Positions 15,407-22,892 of a stretch of 64,000 nt of DNA are shown piece after piece. Source of the DNA: Vibrio cyclitrophicus (GTDB lineage Bacteria > Pseudomonadota > Gammaproteobacteria > Enterobacterales > Vibrionaceae); assembly GCA_023206055.1 (NCBI GenBank), contig CP065367.1, forward strand, positions 372,001 to 436,000. The letters are read 5' to 3'. The notes beneath the pieces are model-generated. The model was not told the origin of the DNA, ran no database searches, and was given only the letters and a program-made list of their open reading frames with translations. The position numbers were made by a program, and so were the translations under genes. Every line of letters begins with the position of its first letter. The stretch's first letter is position 1.

Positions 15407-17215
15407 ATGTACAAGCTATTGATATCAATCGCTGTATTGTGTGTTAGCGCTTATTCTTCACTCAGCTTTGCTAACGACTGGGATATTAAACGCATCCTAG
15501 TTTTACACTCATACGAACCTTCTTATCAATGGACTGCTGACTTCCAAAAAGGGATAGACAGTGCGTTCAGCCAGTCTCAAACCGAAGTTAAACTCTCAAT
15601 CGAGTATTTGGATTCAAAGCGTGTCCACAGCCCAGAGTACTACGACTCTCTCGCGAACTATTTACGTACGAAATATGCAGGTTATAAATTTGATGGTGTA
15701 ATTGCGACGGACGATAACGCGGCCAATTTCCTTGAGTCTCTGCGTAATTTGATTGATCGCTCCACACCTGTCGTTGCTGCCGGCATCAATGATTTCAGCA
15801 CCGACATGTACGCGGTGTCTGACAGAGCAACCGTGCTTTACGAGAACGATCAGATAGACGTTAATATTAAGCTGATCTCGAAATTAAGACCTAATCTAAA
15901 GAATCTCTATTTTGTAAATGATTACAGTGTCACGTCTGAGCTAATTCACAAAGAAATGAACAGAATGATGGCTGAATTTCCAAATATTAACCTCATAGAA
16001 ATTCGCGATCTCTCGCTTGAGCATACGAGCCAGTTTTTGGAAGGGATCTCTGCGGACGATGCGGTATTGCTCAGTCATTACAACACCGAGTTGAAGCAAG
16101 GGGTTTACCACACTTACCAAGAGATTGCGGATACTTTGTCAAAAGCGAGTGCTGCTCCGGTGTTTGCTTTGTGGCAATTCTATATTTCGGGTGATGTGCT
16201 CGGTGGATACGTTAATCACTCACAAAGCATGGGTGAAGAGGCTGTTGATGCGTTGGATAAATACCTTTCTCTTGGTTTTATGACGCCGTTAACTCCCGGA
16301 GACAATAAGCGTTTTGTATTTAATTACCCTGCAATGAAGCGATACGGGATTAGTGCAAACGTGCTACCTGACGAAGCGGTTTTCATTAACGAGCCTTCAT
16401 CCTTTATTCGCAAAAACTTCCAGTTGTTATTGGGGGTGTCGATGGTGTTTGCGGGTTTAAGCCTGATCATCTTGATGCAATTTGTCACTCTGCGGCAAAA
16501 GAAAGAGTTGGCCAATAAGAACAAACGAATCTTAAAACTGCAGAAACAAACCTTGAATATCCAAAAGGATATGATTCATGTTCTTGGAGAAGCGATTGAA
16601 ACCCGCTCTGGCGAAACTGGTAATCACGTTAAGCGTGTCGCGAAGTTGTCTGCGTTGCTTGCTAAGTATTGTGGCTTGAGCCATCGCGAGGTCGAGATGA
16701 TTGAGATCATCAGCCCAATGCACGATGTGGGTAAGATCTCTGTCCCTGAATCGATCTTGGATAAACCCGGGAAATTAACCGACCAAGAGTGGGAGGTGAT
16801 GAAGCTTCATACTACGGCTGGCTATAACTTATTGAAGAGCGGAGCGGGTGATATTACCAACTTAGCGGCAATCATTGCCAACGAACATCATGAACGTTGG
16901 GATGGAGCAGGATACCCGAATGGCAAAGTGGGTGATGAAATACACCTGTTTGCTCGTATAACAGCCGTAGCCGATGTATTTGATGCGCTGCTTAGTGCGC
17001 GTTGCTACAAAGAACCGTGGCCGTTAGAGATGGTGGTCGATTTGTTCGAGCGAGAGTGTGGCTACCAGTTTGATCCTCAGCTGACTAAATTGCTACTGAA
17101 ACACTTACCCGAGTTTGTCGCTATCCGAGATTCGTATCCCGATACTGGAACTATAGAATATGCGTCTGCACCTTCAGTTGAAGCTAAGGTATTAGAAGAG
17201 TCGGTTGCTAGCTAA
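15407..17215 (+). CDS. HD-GYP cyclic-di-GMP phosphodiesterase with ABC-type ligand-binding sensor
   Basis: 602 residues. A signal sequence (1-22) leads into a periplasmic domain like the ABC transporter substrate-binding family (RILVLHSYEPSYQWTADFQKGI; DGVIATDDNAANFLE; VPVVAAGIN-type core). A membrane helix around 338-358 and a short coiled coil join it to a C-terminal HD-GYP domain: ETRSGETGNHVKRVA, HDVGK metal site, and HHERWDGAGYP. All expected metal ligands and the GYP motif are present, so c-di-GMP hydrolysis is likely. AAGGG lies 6 bases before ATG 15407. It may bind a small molecule outside the cell and lower c-di-GMP in response (inference). Confidence 0.92.
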   Translation: MYKLLISIAVLCVSAYSSLSFANDWDIKRILVLHSYEPSYQWTADFQKGIDSAFSQSQTEVKLSIEYLDSKRVHSPEYYDSLANYLRTKYAGYKFDGVIATDDNAANFLESLRNLIDRSTPVVAAGINDFSTDMYAVSDRATVLYENDQIDVNIKLISKLRPNLKNLYFVNDYSVTSELIHKEMNRMMAEFPNINLIEIRDLSLEHTSQFLEGISADDAVLLSHYNTELKQGVYHTYQEIADTLSKASAAPVFALWQFYISGDVLGGYVNHSQSMGEEAVDALDKYLSLGFMTPLTPGDNKRFVFNYPAMKRYGISANVLPDEAVFINEPSSFIRKNFQLLLGVSMVFAGLSLIILMQFVTLRQKKELANKNKRILKLQKQTLNIQKDMIHVLGEAIETRSGETGNHVKRVAKLSALLAKYCGLSHREVEMIEIISPMHDVGKISVPESILDKPGKLTDQEWEVMKLHTTAGYNLLKSGAGDITNLAAIIANEHHERWDGAGYPNGKVGDEIHLFARITAVADVFDALLSARCYKEPWPLEMVVDLFERECGYQFDPQLTKLLLKHLPEFVAIRDSYPDTGTIEYASAPSVEAKVLEESVAS

Positions 17216-17260
17216 CTGTCGTTCTATCTGAGTAGCCCATAAGCCTTGTTTTTTATCGAT

Positions 17261-17288
17261 TCACCACGATCCTGATAGGAAGTGGTGA
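17261..17288 (+). terminator. Possible terminator after the HD-GYP gene
   Basis: TCACCAC at 17261-17267 pairs with GTGGTGA at 17282-17288, followed by TTTATATTTTC. The stem is short and the T tract interrupted. The rest of the 300-base gap to 17518 shows no gene. Confidence 0.4.
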
Positions 17289-17518
17289 TTTATATTTTCT
17301 TCTGAAATTGAGTCGCTTATGTAAACCTTGCAGTGTTTGGTTTGGTAGAATCTGAATTAATTTGATGAAAACTGTTGCTTATGCCGAGCGATAAAGTGAT
17401 CAACCCCATATTTCGCGAAGAGAAATAAGCCGATGTCTGTAAACTGTTACCTCAATCATCTCGCGCATTGAAAGAACACTATAGGATAAAACTTGGATTC
17501 AATCTTAGTGAGATACCT

Positions 17519-18244
17519 ATGCGGTTAGAACAGACTAAATGTGTGATTTTCGATTGTGACGGAACACTTATCGATAGTGAAAAGCTGTGCTGCCAAGCTT
17601 TGGTTAATGTTTTCACTGGCTTTGGGGCGGAGTTAAACGTTAACGACTGCTATGCGCACTTTCAAGGTGGGAAGTTGGCTGACATCTTAATGGATACACA
17701 AGAACGTCTTGGGCTATCTATCTCAATTGATACACTTGAACCGTTATATCGTGCTGAACTAGAAGGACTGTTCCAGCGTCATTTAAAGCCGATGGACGGC
17801 GCTATCGACCTTATTGAATTCCTCAAACAACAAGACATCGAGTTTTGTATTGCTTCCAATGCACCAAAATCTAGAGTTGAATCTTCATTGGCGATGACAG
17901 GCATGATCGACGATTTCAAAGGTAAAGTGTTCTCAGCTTTTGATGCTAACAGCTGGAAGCCAGAACCTGATCTGATTATGTACACGGCAATGAATATGGG
18001 CTTTCTACCGAATGAGTGCATCTACGTGGATGATACGTTAAAGGGGATTGAGGCTGGTGTTCGTGCGGGTATCCAATCGTTTCGATTGCGTCCAAATATT
18101 GATGAAGCGACCGTAGATTCCGAAGCCGATTCACCAGAATTCGCGGCTCAGGATATCTACAGTTTAGAAGAAATTTCAGTTTGGATTAATGGCAAGCACT
18201 GCTCAAATGGTGGTATATCGAATTCTGCAGCTTTGGTGGGGTAG
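17519..18244 (+). CDS. HAD-family phosphatase, YieH-like
   Basis: 241-residue HAD-IA hydrolase. Motif I is IFDCDGTLIDSE with both aspartates, motif II CIASNAPKSRVE, motif III WKPEPDLI and motif IV IYVDDTLKGIEAGVRAG. It resembles E. coli YieH (6-phosphogluconate phosphatase) over its length, with a longer C-terminal end. ATG 17519 follows GAGATACCT; the frame's earlier TTG is not supported. Its last 59 bases overlap the convergent zinc-ribbon gene. Confidence 0.82.
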   Translation: MRLEQTKCVIFDCDGTLIDSEKLCCQALVNVFTGFGAELNVNDCYAHFQGGKLADILMDTQERLGLSISIDTLEPLYRAELEGLFQRHLKPMDGAIDLIEFLKQQDIEFCIASNAPKSRVESSLAMTGMIDDFKGKVFSAFDANSWKPEPDLIMYTAMNMGFLPNECIYVDDTLKGIEAGVRAGIQSFRLRPNIDEATVDSEADSPEFAAQDIYSLEEISVWINGKHCSNGGISNSAALVG

Positions 18245-18401
18245 AGCCTAGTTGAAGGCTGACTACCTTACTAAATTGTTTGGTGTGGAAACCACAAGAT
18301 GCACAAGTAAACTTCTCTCCACTTTCTGAAAGCAGATACTCGTCGTGTTGGCACAAAGGGCATGTAATGTCGTCGGTGTTTGGTGCTTCTGTTTTATTCA
18401 T
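18186..18401 (-). CDS. Small zinc-ribbon protein
   Basis: 71-residue protein with CPLC (residues about 14-17) and CASC (33-36), a classic two-knuckle zinc ribbon, separated by the typical acidic hairpin. AGGTGA lies 6 bases before the ATG at 18401, supporting translation. The C-terminal third is antisense to the end of the YieH-like gene. Function unknown; such proteins often bind nucleic acid or act as adaptor subunits. Confidence 0.6.
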   Translation of the reverse strand: MNKTEAPNTDDITCPLCQHDEYLLSESGEKFTCASCGFHTKQFSKVVSLQLGSTPPKLQNSIYHHLSSACH

Positions 18402-18573
18402 TATGTGTCACCTGCAGCAAGAGGGTAAGCGAAAAAGACCCGTTCAATTAGATTACCCCTAAGCTCGAATATTAAACAGTTCTTACGCTTCTTAATCTTT
18501 CCTTTGCGACTTGCTTCATGGTAATTGATAATGTCATCGTTATTGACCATAGTTTTTGTAATGTTAATAACGC

Positions 18574-18600
18574 AAATAAAAAAGGACCCATTACGAGTCC
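18574..18600 (-). terminator. Terminator after the chemoreceptor gene
   Basis: On the minus strand AGGACTC pairs with GGGTCCT (one G-U pair) and is followed by TTTTTTATTT. Confidence 0.7.
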
Positions 18601-18646
18601 TCATTAGTTTGTTTTCAATTCACGCCGCTAGTACGCCAGTTGAGCC

Positions 18647-20071
18647 TTAAGTACGGTATCGTGCCAACGTCTGAGACAGAGAAACCGACGCTTCTGTTAA
18701 CTTAGATACGCCATTTGAAGAGTTTTGAGCCACGTCTTTAATCACATCAGATTGGCTGCGAATATCGTTAAGTTCTGCTGCAATCGTATTGGCAACGTTA
18801 CTTTGCTCATCGGCTGATGTTGCGATTTGGATACTCATATCCATCAGTGCTTGAGCAGAACCTGCAATAGAGTTTACGTCGTGACCAATGTCCGAAATCA
18901 GCTGGCTACTGGTTTGCGCTTGATCAACTGTTTGTTCGGTGATCTTCGCGATATTTTGACTCTCTTGCTGCAAGCGCTCAATCATCGCTTGGATTTCTAC
19001 CGTAGCCGACTGAGTGCGACTTGCCAGTGTTCTTACTTCATCAGCAACAACAGCGAAACCACGGCCTTGTTCCCCCGCACGAGCGGCTTCAATCGCAGCA
19101 TTCAAAGCAAGTAAGTTAGTTTGCTCTGAGATTGCGTTGATTGTCGTGATGACTTCGTTAATTTGGCTTGTGTTTACATTCAAGCTGGTAACAGAAGATG
19201 AGGTTTGCTCAATCAAAGAAGAAAGGGTGGTGATTTCTGATATTGCCTGTTGAACCTTCGCGTGACTATCGTTGATTTGCTGCGCGTCTTGCTCTGTTTG
19301 TTCAGTTGAGCGTGCAGAAATGTTAGAGACTTCGTTTGCCGAAGCTGTCATCTGATCCATTGCTGTCGCTACAGAGTCTAGAGAGGCGTTTTGGCTCATA
19401 ATTTGTGTTTCGCTGCGCTTCATTTCTGTTTCGAAAGATGCTGACGTATCACTTAGCGTTGCTGCACTGTGGTTTACGTTGTTGACTAACTCACTGAGCG
19501 TGTCCATTGAACGGTCAAGAGCACAACCAATCGTGCCAAACTCGTCACGGCCAGGGTGGAAGCCAAGGCGTGATGTTAAGTCACCATCACCAATCTTTTG
19601 AGTCGTTGAGTAAAGAACCCAAAGAGCACCACCCAGAAAAGTCGCTACCCAGTAACAGAAAAGACCAAAAGGCACACACCACAAAAAGCTCAGTAATAAA
19701 GTGTACAGTGCTTGCTGCTTTTGATTCTGTATATCGTTAGTTGAAACGGTAAGTGAGTAATAGTTGCCATCTTGTGCGAGTGCTGTGGCAGTCACCGAAC
19801 CATTGTTTGAAATAGTGGTTTGTTGTGCGCGAGTTTGCTGGCTAACAGAGCGAACAGAAGCAGGGGAGTCTGAAGCTGATAAAATGCCTCGCAGTTGATA
19901 CTCGACCTGCTGTTTTGCTGTTACGTCAATGTGTTCCATTTTGTTGACGTAGTTCAGTCCAGCTAGGCTTGCCAAAGCGGCAAAGAAGATTAAAAAAATG
20001 ACCCAAAACTTGTCGTTGATCGACATTTTGATAAACAGTTTGTCTATCGTTCGAAATTGTACTTCTTTCAT
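18647..20071 (-). CDS. Methyl-accepting chemotaxis protein
   Basis: 474-residue transmembrane chemoreceptor. Membrane helices lie at about 22-43 and 123-150, enclosing a short periplasmic sensor of some 80 residues. A HAMP linker (about 150-205, with GDGDLTSRLGFHPGRDEFG) leads into the signalling coiled coil, whose tip EQTNLLALNAAIEAARAGEQGRGFAVVADEVR-type segment is intact. No C-terminal NWETF pentapeptide for CheR/CheB tethering is present. GGAG lies 5 bases before the ATG but is partly inside a perfect hairpin. The attractant is unknown. Confidence 0.95.
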   Translation of the reverse strand: MKEVQFRTIDKLFIKMSINDKFWVIFLIFFAALASLAGLNYVNKMEHIDVTAKQQVEYQLRGILSASDSPASVRSVSQQTRAQQTTISNNGSVTATALAQDGNYYSLTVSTNDIQNQKQQALYTLLLSFLWCVPFGLFCYWVATFLGGALWVLYSTTQKIGDGDLTSRLGFHPGRDEFGTIGCALDRSMDTLSELVNNVNHSAATLSDTSASFETEMKRSETQIMSQNASLDSVATAMDQMTASANEVSNISARSTEQTEQDAQQINDSHAKVQQAISEITTLSSLIEQTSSSVTSLNVNTSQINEVITTINAISEQTNLLALNAAIEAARAGEQGRGFAVVADEVRTLASRTQSATVEIQAMIERLQQESQNIAKITEQTVDQAQTSSQLISDIGHDVNSIAGSAQALMDMSIQIATSADEQSNVANTIAAELNDIRSQSDVIKDVAQNSSNGVSKLTEASVSLSQTLARYRT

Positions 20072-20102
20072 AAAAACTCCACGGTAAATCCTTTACCGTG
20101 GA
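20072..20102 (-). promoter_or_regulatory. Hairpin overlapping the chemoreceptor ribosome binding site
   Basis: On the minus strand, TCCACGGTAAA (20102-20092) and TTTACCGTGGA (20088-20078) form a perfect 11-bp stem around a 3-base loop, followed by GTTTTT and the ATG at 20071. GGA of the GGAG ribosome site is inside the 3' arm. The element can be read as a terminator of the upstream tyrP transcript, as a translational block for the receptor, or both. Confidence 0.6.
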
Positions 20103-20219
20103 CTCTAAATAACCGACCTCAATAAAAATGTGACTTCAATCGACTAATTGTGAAAATTGATGATAGTGACATGTCATTTATGAGATCTAAGTCAAGTAAG
20201 TTAGTTCTGTATGGGTTTA

Positions 20220-21443
20220 TTAGCCTAACGAAGGCAGTAACCCCACTGAAATAAGAATTTGAATGGCAATGATAAACACGCCAATGCTTCCCGCTAAAAA
20301 CAGCGCTTTGCTACCGCCTAATACTTGGTAACTGGCTTCTGCAGATTGAGGTTTTACAGAGAAATCAGTGTAGCGAACCTTATAGACCATCACTGTTGGT
20401 AACAGAATCGCAAGCACTGAAAGTGCAATGGCAGCATAACCCAAAGCCGTGATGAAGCCTTGTGGGTAAAACAAGGCAAAACCCAGTGGCGGCAAAAAGG
20501 TGATAGCGGCTGTCTTAACACGTTTTGCGCTACCTAGTTTCTTGCCCAGTGAGTCGCCCATGAATTCAAATAAACCCAAGCTCACGCCAATAAAAGATGT
20601 CAGCAGTGCAAGGTCCGCAAATACACCGACGATCACGCTTAGGTTAGATTGATGAACAGTTTGCGATAGTGAGACTAAAAGCGCGCCCAAGCTTGTATCT
20701 GACAATAGTTGTTCTTGGCTAATCACACCTAAAGTTACACTCTGCCAGAAAACGTAGATAACCAAAGGCAATGCAGAGCCAATAATCATAACTTTACGTA
20801 AAGAGCGAACATCGCCATCTAGGTATCGAACGATTGATGGGATGCTGCCGTGGAAACCAAAAGAGGTAAACACAACAGGAATTGCCGCAACAATCAGGCC
20901 TTGCTGCAATGGCATACTCATTAGGTACTGAGAGGTAATGTTTGGCGCTAAGAAGCTAAGTACCAACACCATTGCAATTAGCTTTAAGCCAAACAAAACA
21001 CGGTTAACTTTATCAACACTGTGCGTACCAATCGTCACAACACCGGCAACCAACAGAGTAAATAGAAGCGTGGTGATTTGACCATTGAGTTCGATACCCG
21101 CGATATCCGAAATTCGTTGGTTAAATTGCGCACCGCCGCCCGCTATATATGCCGCACACAGAGCGTAGAAAAGAAACATCACCGCGAAGCTCGCAATCCA
21201 CTTTCCTTTTGTCCCTAAAATGGTATGAGCTAACGTGTGTAGGGTAGCGTCAGATTCTGCGAATTGGTGAAGCTCTACCATTAATAGAGCCGTAAAGGCC
21301 ATCAATGCCCATAAACCCAGCATCAAGAAAAGTGAAGTTGAAAAGCCAATACCTGCAGAAGCAAGTGGAAGAGCGAGCATGCCAGCACCAATGGTTGTGC
21401 CTGCAATGATCAAAGTACTACCAAAAACCTTTGATTTATTCAT
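20220..21443 (-). CDS. tyrP: Tyrosine-specific permease, HAAAP family
   Basis: Inner-membrane proton symporter for aromatic amino acids, 407 residues with about 11 membrane helices. The N-terminal AGTTIGAGMLALPLASAG signature is that of the TyrP/Mtr/TnaB family, and internal segments PLQQGLIVAAIPVVFTSFGFHG and FADLALLTSFIGVSLGLFEF, plus the tail ISVGLLPSLG, follow E. coli TyrP closely. A perfect TyrR box with an adjacent weak box lies upstream, supporting the tyrosine assignment. It reads toward the chemoreceptor gene. Confidence 0.88.
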   Translation of the reverse strand: MNKSKVFGSTLIIAGTTIGAGMLALPLASAGIGFSTSLFLMLGLWALMAFTALLMVELHQFAESDATLHTLAHTILGTKGKWIASFAVMFLFYALCAAYIAGGGAQFNQRISDIAGIELNGQITTLLFTLLVAGVVTIGTHSVDKVNRVLFGLKLIAMVLVLSFLAPNITSQYLMSMPLQQGLIVAAIPVVFTSFGFHGSIPSIVRYLDGDVRSLRKVMIIGSALPLVIYVFWQSVTLGVISQEQLLSDTSLGALLVSLSQTVHQSNLSVIVGVFADLALLTSFIGVSLGLFEFMGDSLGKKLGSAKRVKTAAITFLPPLGFALFYPQGFITALGYAAIALSVLAILLPTVMVYKVRYTDFSVKPQSAEASYQVLGGSKALFLAGSIGVFIIAIQILISVGLLPSLG

Positions 21444-21568
21444 TGTATATAATTCTTTACGTTAGGGTGTGTTTTCATTGTAATTCTTCTAGCTTAAGCG
21501 CATAAACCCAAAGAATATCTCGATTTTGAAGTATTCTGATTGAGTTTAATTCTAAATGCAATGCTTAT

Positions 21569-21605
21569 TGTAATTAAAATTATCCACTGTAAATTAATAT
21601 TTACA
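21569..21605 (-). promoter_or_regulatory. Double TyrR box upstream of tyrP
   Basis: TGTAAATTAATATTTACA at 21588-21605 is a perfect TyrR consensus TGTAAA-N6-TTTACA. Immediately on the gene side, TGTAATTAAAATTATCCA at 21569-21586 is a weak box. The order (strong distal, weak proximal, adjacent) is that of the E. coli tyrP operator, where TyrR represses with tyrosine and activates with phenylalanine. The remaining gap to 21889 holds no gene I can support; an AAGCAAACGTTTGACC motif at 21636-21651 resembles a degenerate PurR site. Confidence 0.78.
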
Positions 21606-21889
21606 CACTGGGGCGTCACAGTATTCAAATGACCAAAGCAAACGTTTGACCATGATCGGCTTCAAAATTTGTAGAGTAATTTGTTGTACTTGGTGTAAGC
21701 TGGCAGTACATATGTCGTTCGCGTATACCCCTTTAACGTAAACAAGCGTTAATGATCGCGAGTAGCTTTTAGCTATGAATATGGAATGGGTAGAGTAGAG
21801 TGCGTTCATCAAAGTGACATAATATAAGTCCAAGATGGTGCACTAGTTAATAGGACATCATGTCCATATCAAGGAATAGAGGGGGCACA

Positions 21890-22018
21890 ATGAGTGACCA
21901 ATCTTATAATGACGAAAGTCTAGAGTTGTTAGATGCTATGGAAATTGGCATTGATTTGTCTGACTATGAACAGACAGTGAAACAGCTAGCAGAAGAGCTT
22001 TTCAAGTCTTCGAACTAA
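21890..22018 (+). CDS. 42-aa acidic small protein
   Basis: ATG 21890 follows a strong purine-rich ribosome site (AGAGGGGGCACA). The product begins MSDQSYNDESLELLDAMEIG and continues with an amphipathic helix (DYEQTVKQLAEELFKSS). It is acidic, has no membrane segment, and stands alone between the tyrP region and acpH. The strong ribosome site and protein-like codon use argue for a real gene. Family unknown. Confidence 0.6.
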   Translation: MSDQSYNDESLELLDAMEIGIDLSDYEQTVKQLAEELFKSSN

Positions 22019-22149
22019 GCTTTTTAAATCTTTAACTCGTTTCAACTGAAACGTTTTTGAAGCTAAAAGTTTTCTTAGCTAAAGCTTCTCAAAGCAAGCA
22101 ATTCTAAACTGAGCAAATCTTATTCGCTCACACGTCATACCAAAACTAT

Positions 22150-22219
22150 CCTCATTAAAGTTCGCGAAGATAAACGAGTACGTTTACCATGTTACTTAGT
22201 TCTCGATACTTTAATGAGG
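22150..22219 (+). promoter_or_regulatory. Structured leader of acpH
   Basis: CCTCATTAAAGT (22150-22161) pairs perfectly with ACTTTAATGAGG (22208-22219). The 3' arm ends in GAGG, the ribosome site of acpH, four bases before the ATG. Inside the loop, TAAACG-AGTA-CGTTTA (22171-22186) forms a second perfect hairpin. If transcribed, the outer stem would hide the ribosome site. Confidence 0.55.
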
Positions 22220-22223
22220 TTCA

Positions 22224-22835
22224 ATGAACTTTCTCGCACACCTTCACATCGCCAAGCATTGTAACAGCAACTTAGCAGGTAACCTGTTAGGTGATTTTGT
22301 TAAAGGCGACCCTAATAAACACTATTCTGATTCCCTTTCTGACGGCATTAGGCTTCATCGATTTGTTGATAGCTATACTGATCGTCATGATGTATCTCGT
22401 TCTGCAAAATCGCTTTTCTCAGATCAAACACGACGCTTTGCACCTATCGCACTCGATGTATTTTGGGATCACTGCTTAGCCAATCATTGGGCTCAGTTTT
22501 CCCAGCAGACATTAGAGCGTTTTTGTTTCGATAGCCATGAGCAGATCTTTGAACATCAAGAGCCACACTGGCCAGAAAGTTTCGTTATAGTTCATCAGAA
22601 AATGGCTGAACACAGATGGTTAGAGAGCTATCAAGACATGTTATCTATAGAGGTGGTATTGCAGCGAATGGCGTTGAGAAGGCCCAAGCTCGGTATGCTC
22701 GAGGCATGTTACGATGACCTCGAACGTCACTATGATACGTTGCAGTGTCACTTTAATGAGCTTTATCCCAACGTTTTAGAAGAAGCGAAGCAGTTTAATG
22801 CGCTTCAAATGAAGAAAAATCAAAAGGAAAGGTAA
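22224..22835 (+). CDS. acpH: Acyl carrier protein phosphodiesterase
   Basis: AcpH hydrolyses the 4'-phosphopantetheine arm from holo-ACP, giving apo-ACP. The 203-residue protein has the family N-terminus MNFLAHLHIA, the GNLLGDFVKG motif and IRLHRFVDSYTD with HD-type metal-binding residues, followed by FAPIALDVFWDHCLANHW. Length is near the usual 193. The ribosome site GAGG is in the 3' arm of a leader hairpin. A DEAD-box helicase gene follows after 57 bases, possibly on the same transcript. Confidence 0.93.
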   Translation: MNFLAHLHIAKHCNSNLAGNLLGDFVKGDPNKHYSDSLSDGIRLHRFVDSYTDRHDVSRSAKSLFSDQTRRFAPIALDVFWDHCLANHWAQFSQQTLERFCFDSHEQIFEHQEPHWPESFVIVHQKMAEHRWLESYQDMLSIEVVLQRMALRRPKLGMLEACYDDLERHYDTLQCHFNELYPNVLEEAKQFNALQMKKNQKER

Positions 22836-22892
22836 ACAGCGTAATGCAGGTTTGCTACAATCCGCGCCTATTTAATCTTTGAGCATCATACC

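Noticed and set aside
18401..18604. 67-codon open frame on the minus strand
   Set aside because: It runs over the chemoreceptor terminator and has no ribosome site; composition is not protein-like.
21636..21651. PurR-like motif in the tyrP upstream region
   Set aside because: Only 12 of 16 positions match and there is no purine-related gene next to it; may be chance.
21594..21833. 79-codon open frame on the minus strand upstream of tyrP
   Set aside because: It overlaps the TyrR operator and promoter region, has no ribosome site and no protein-like pattern.
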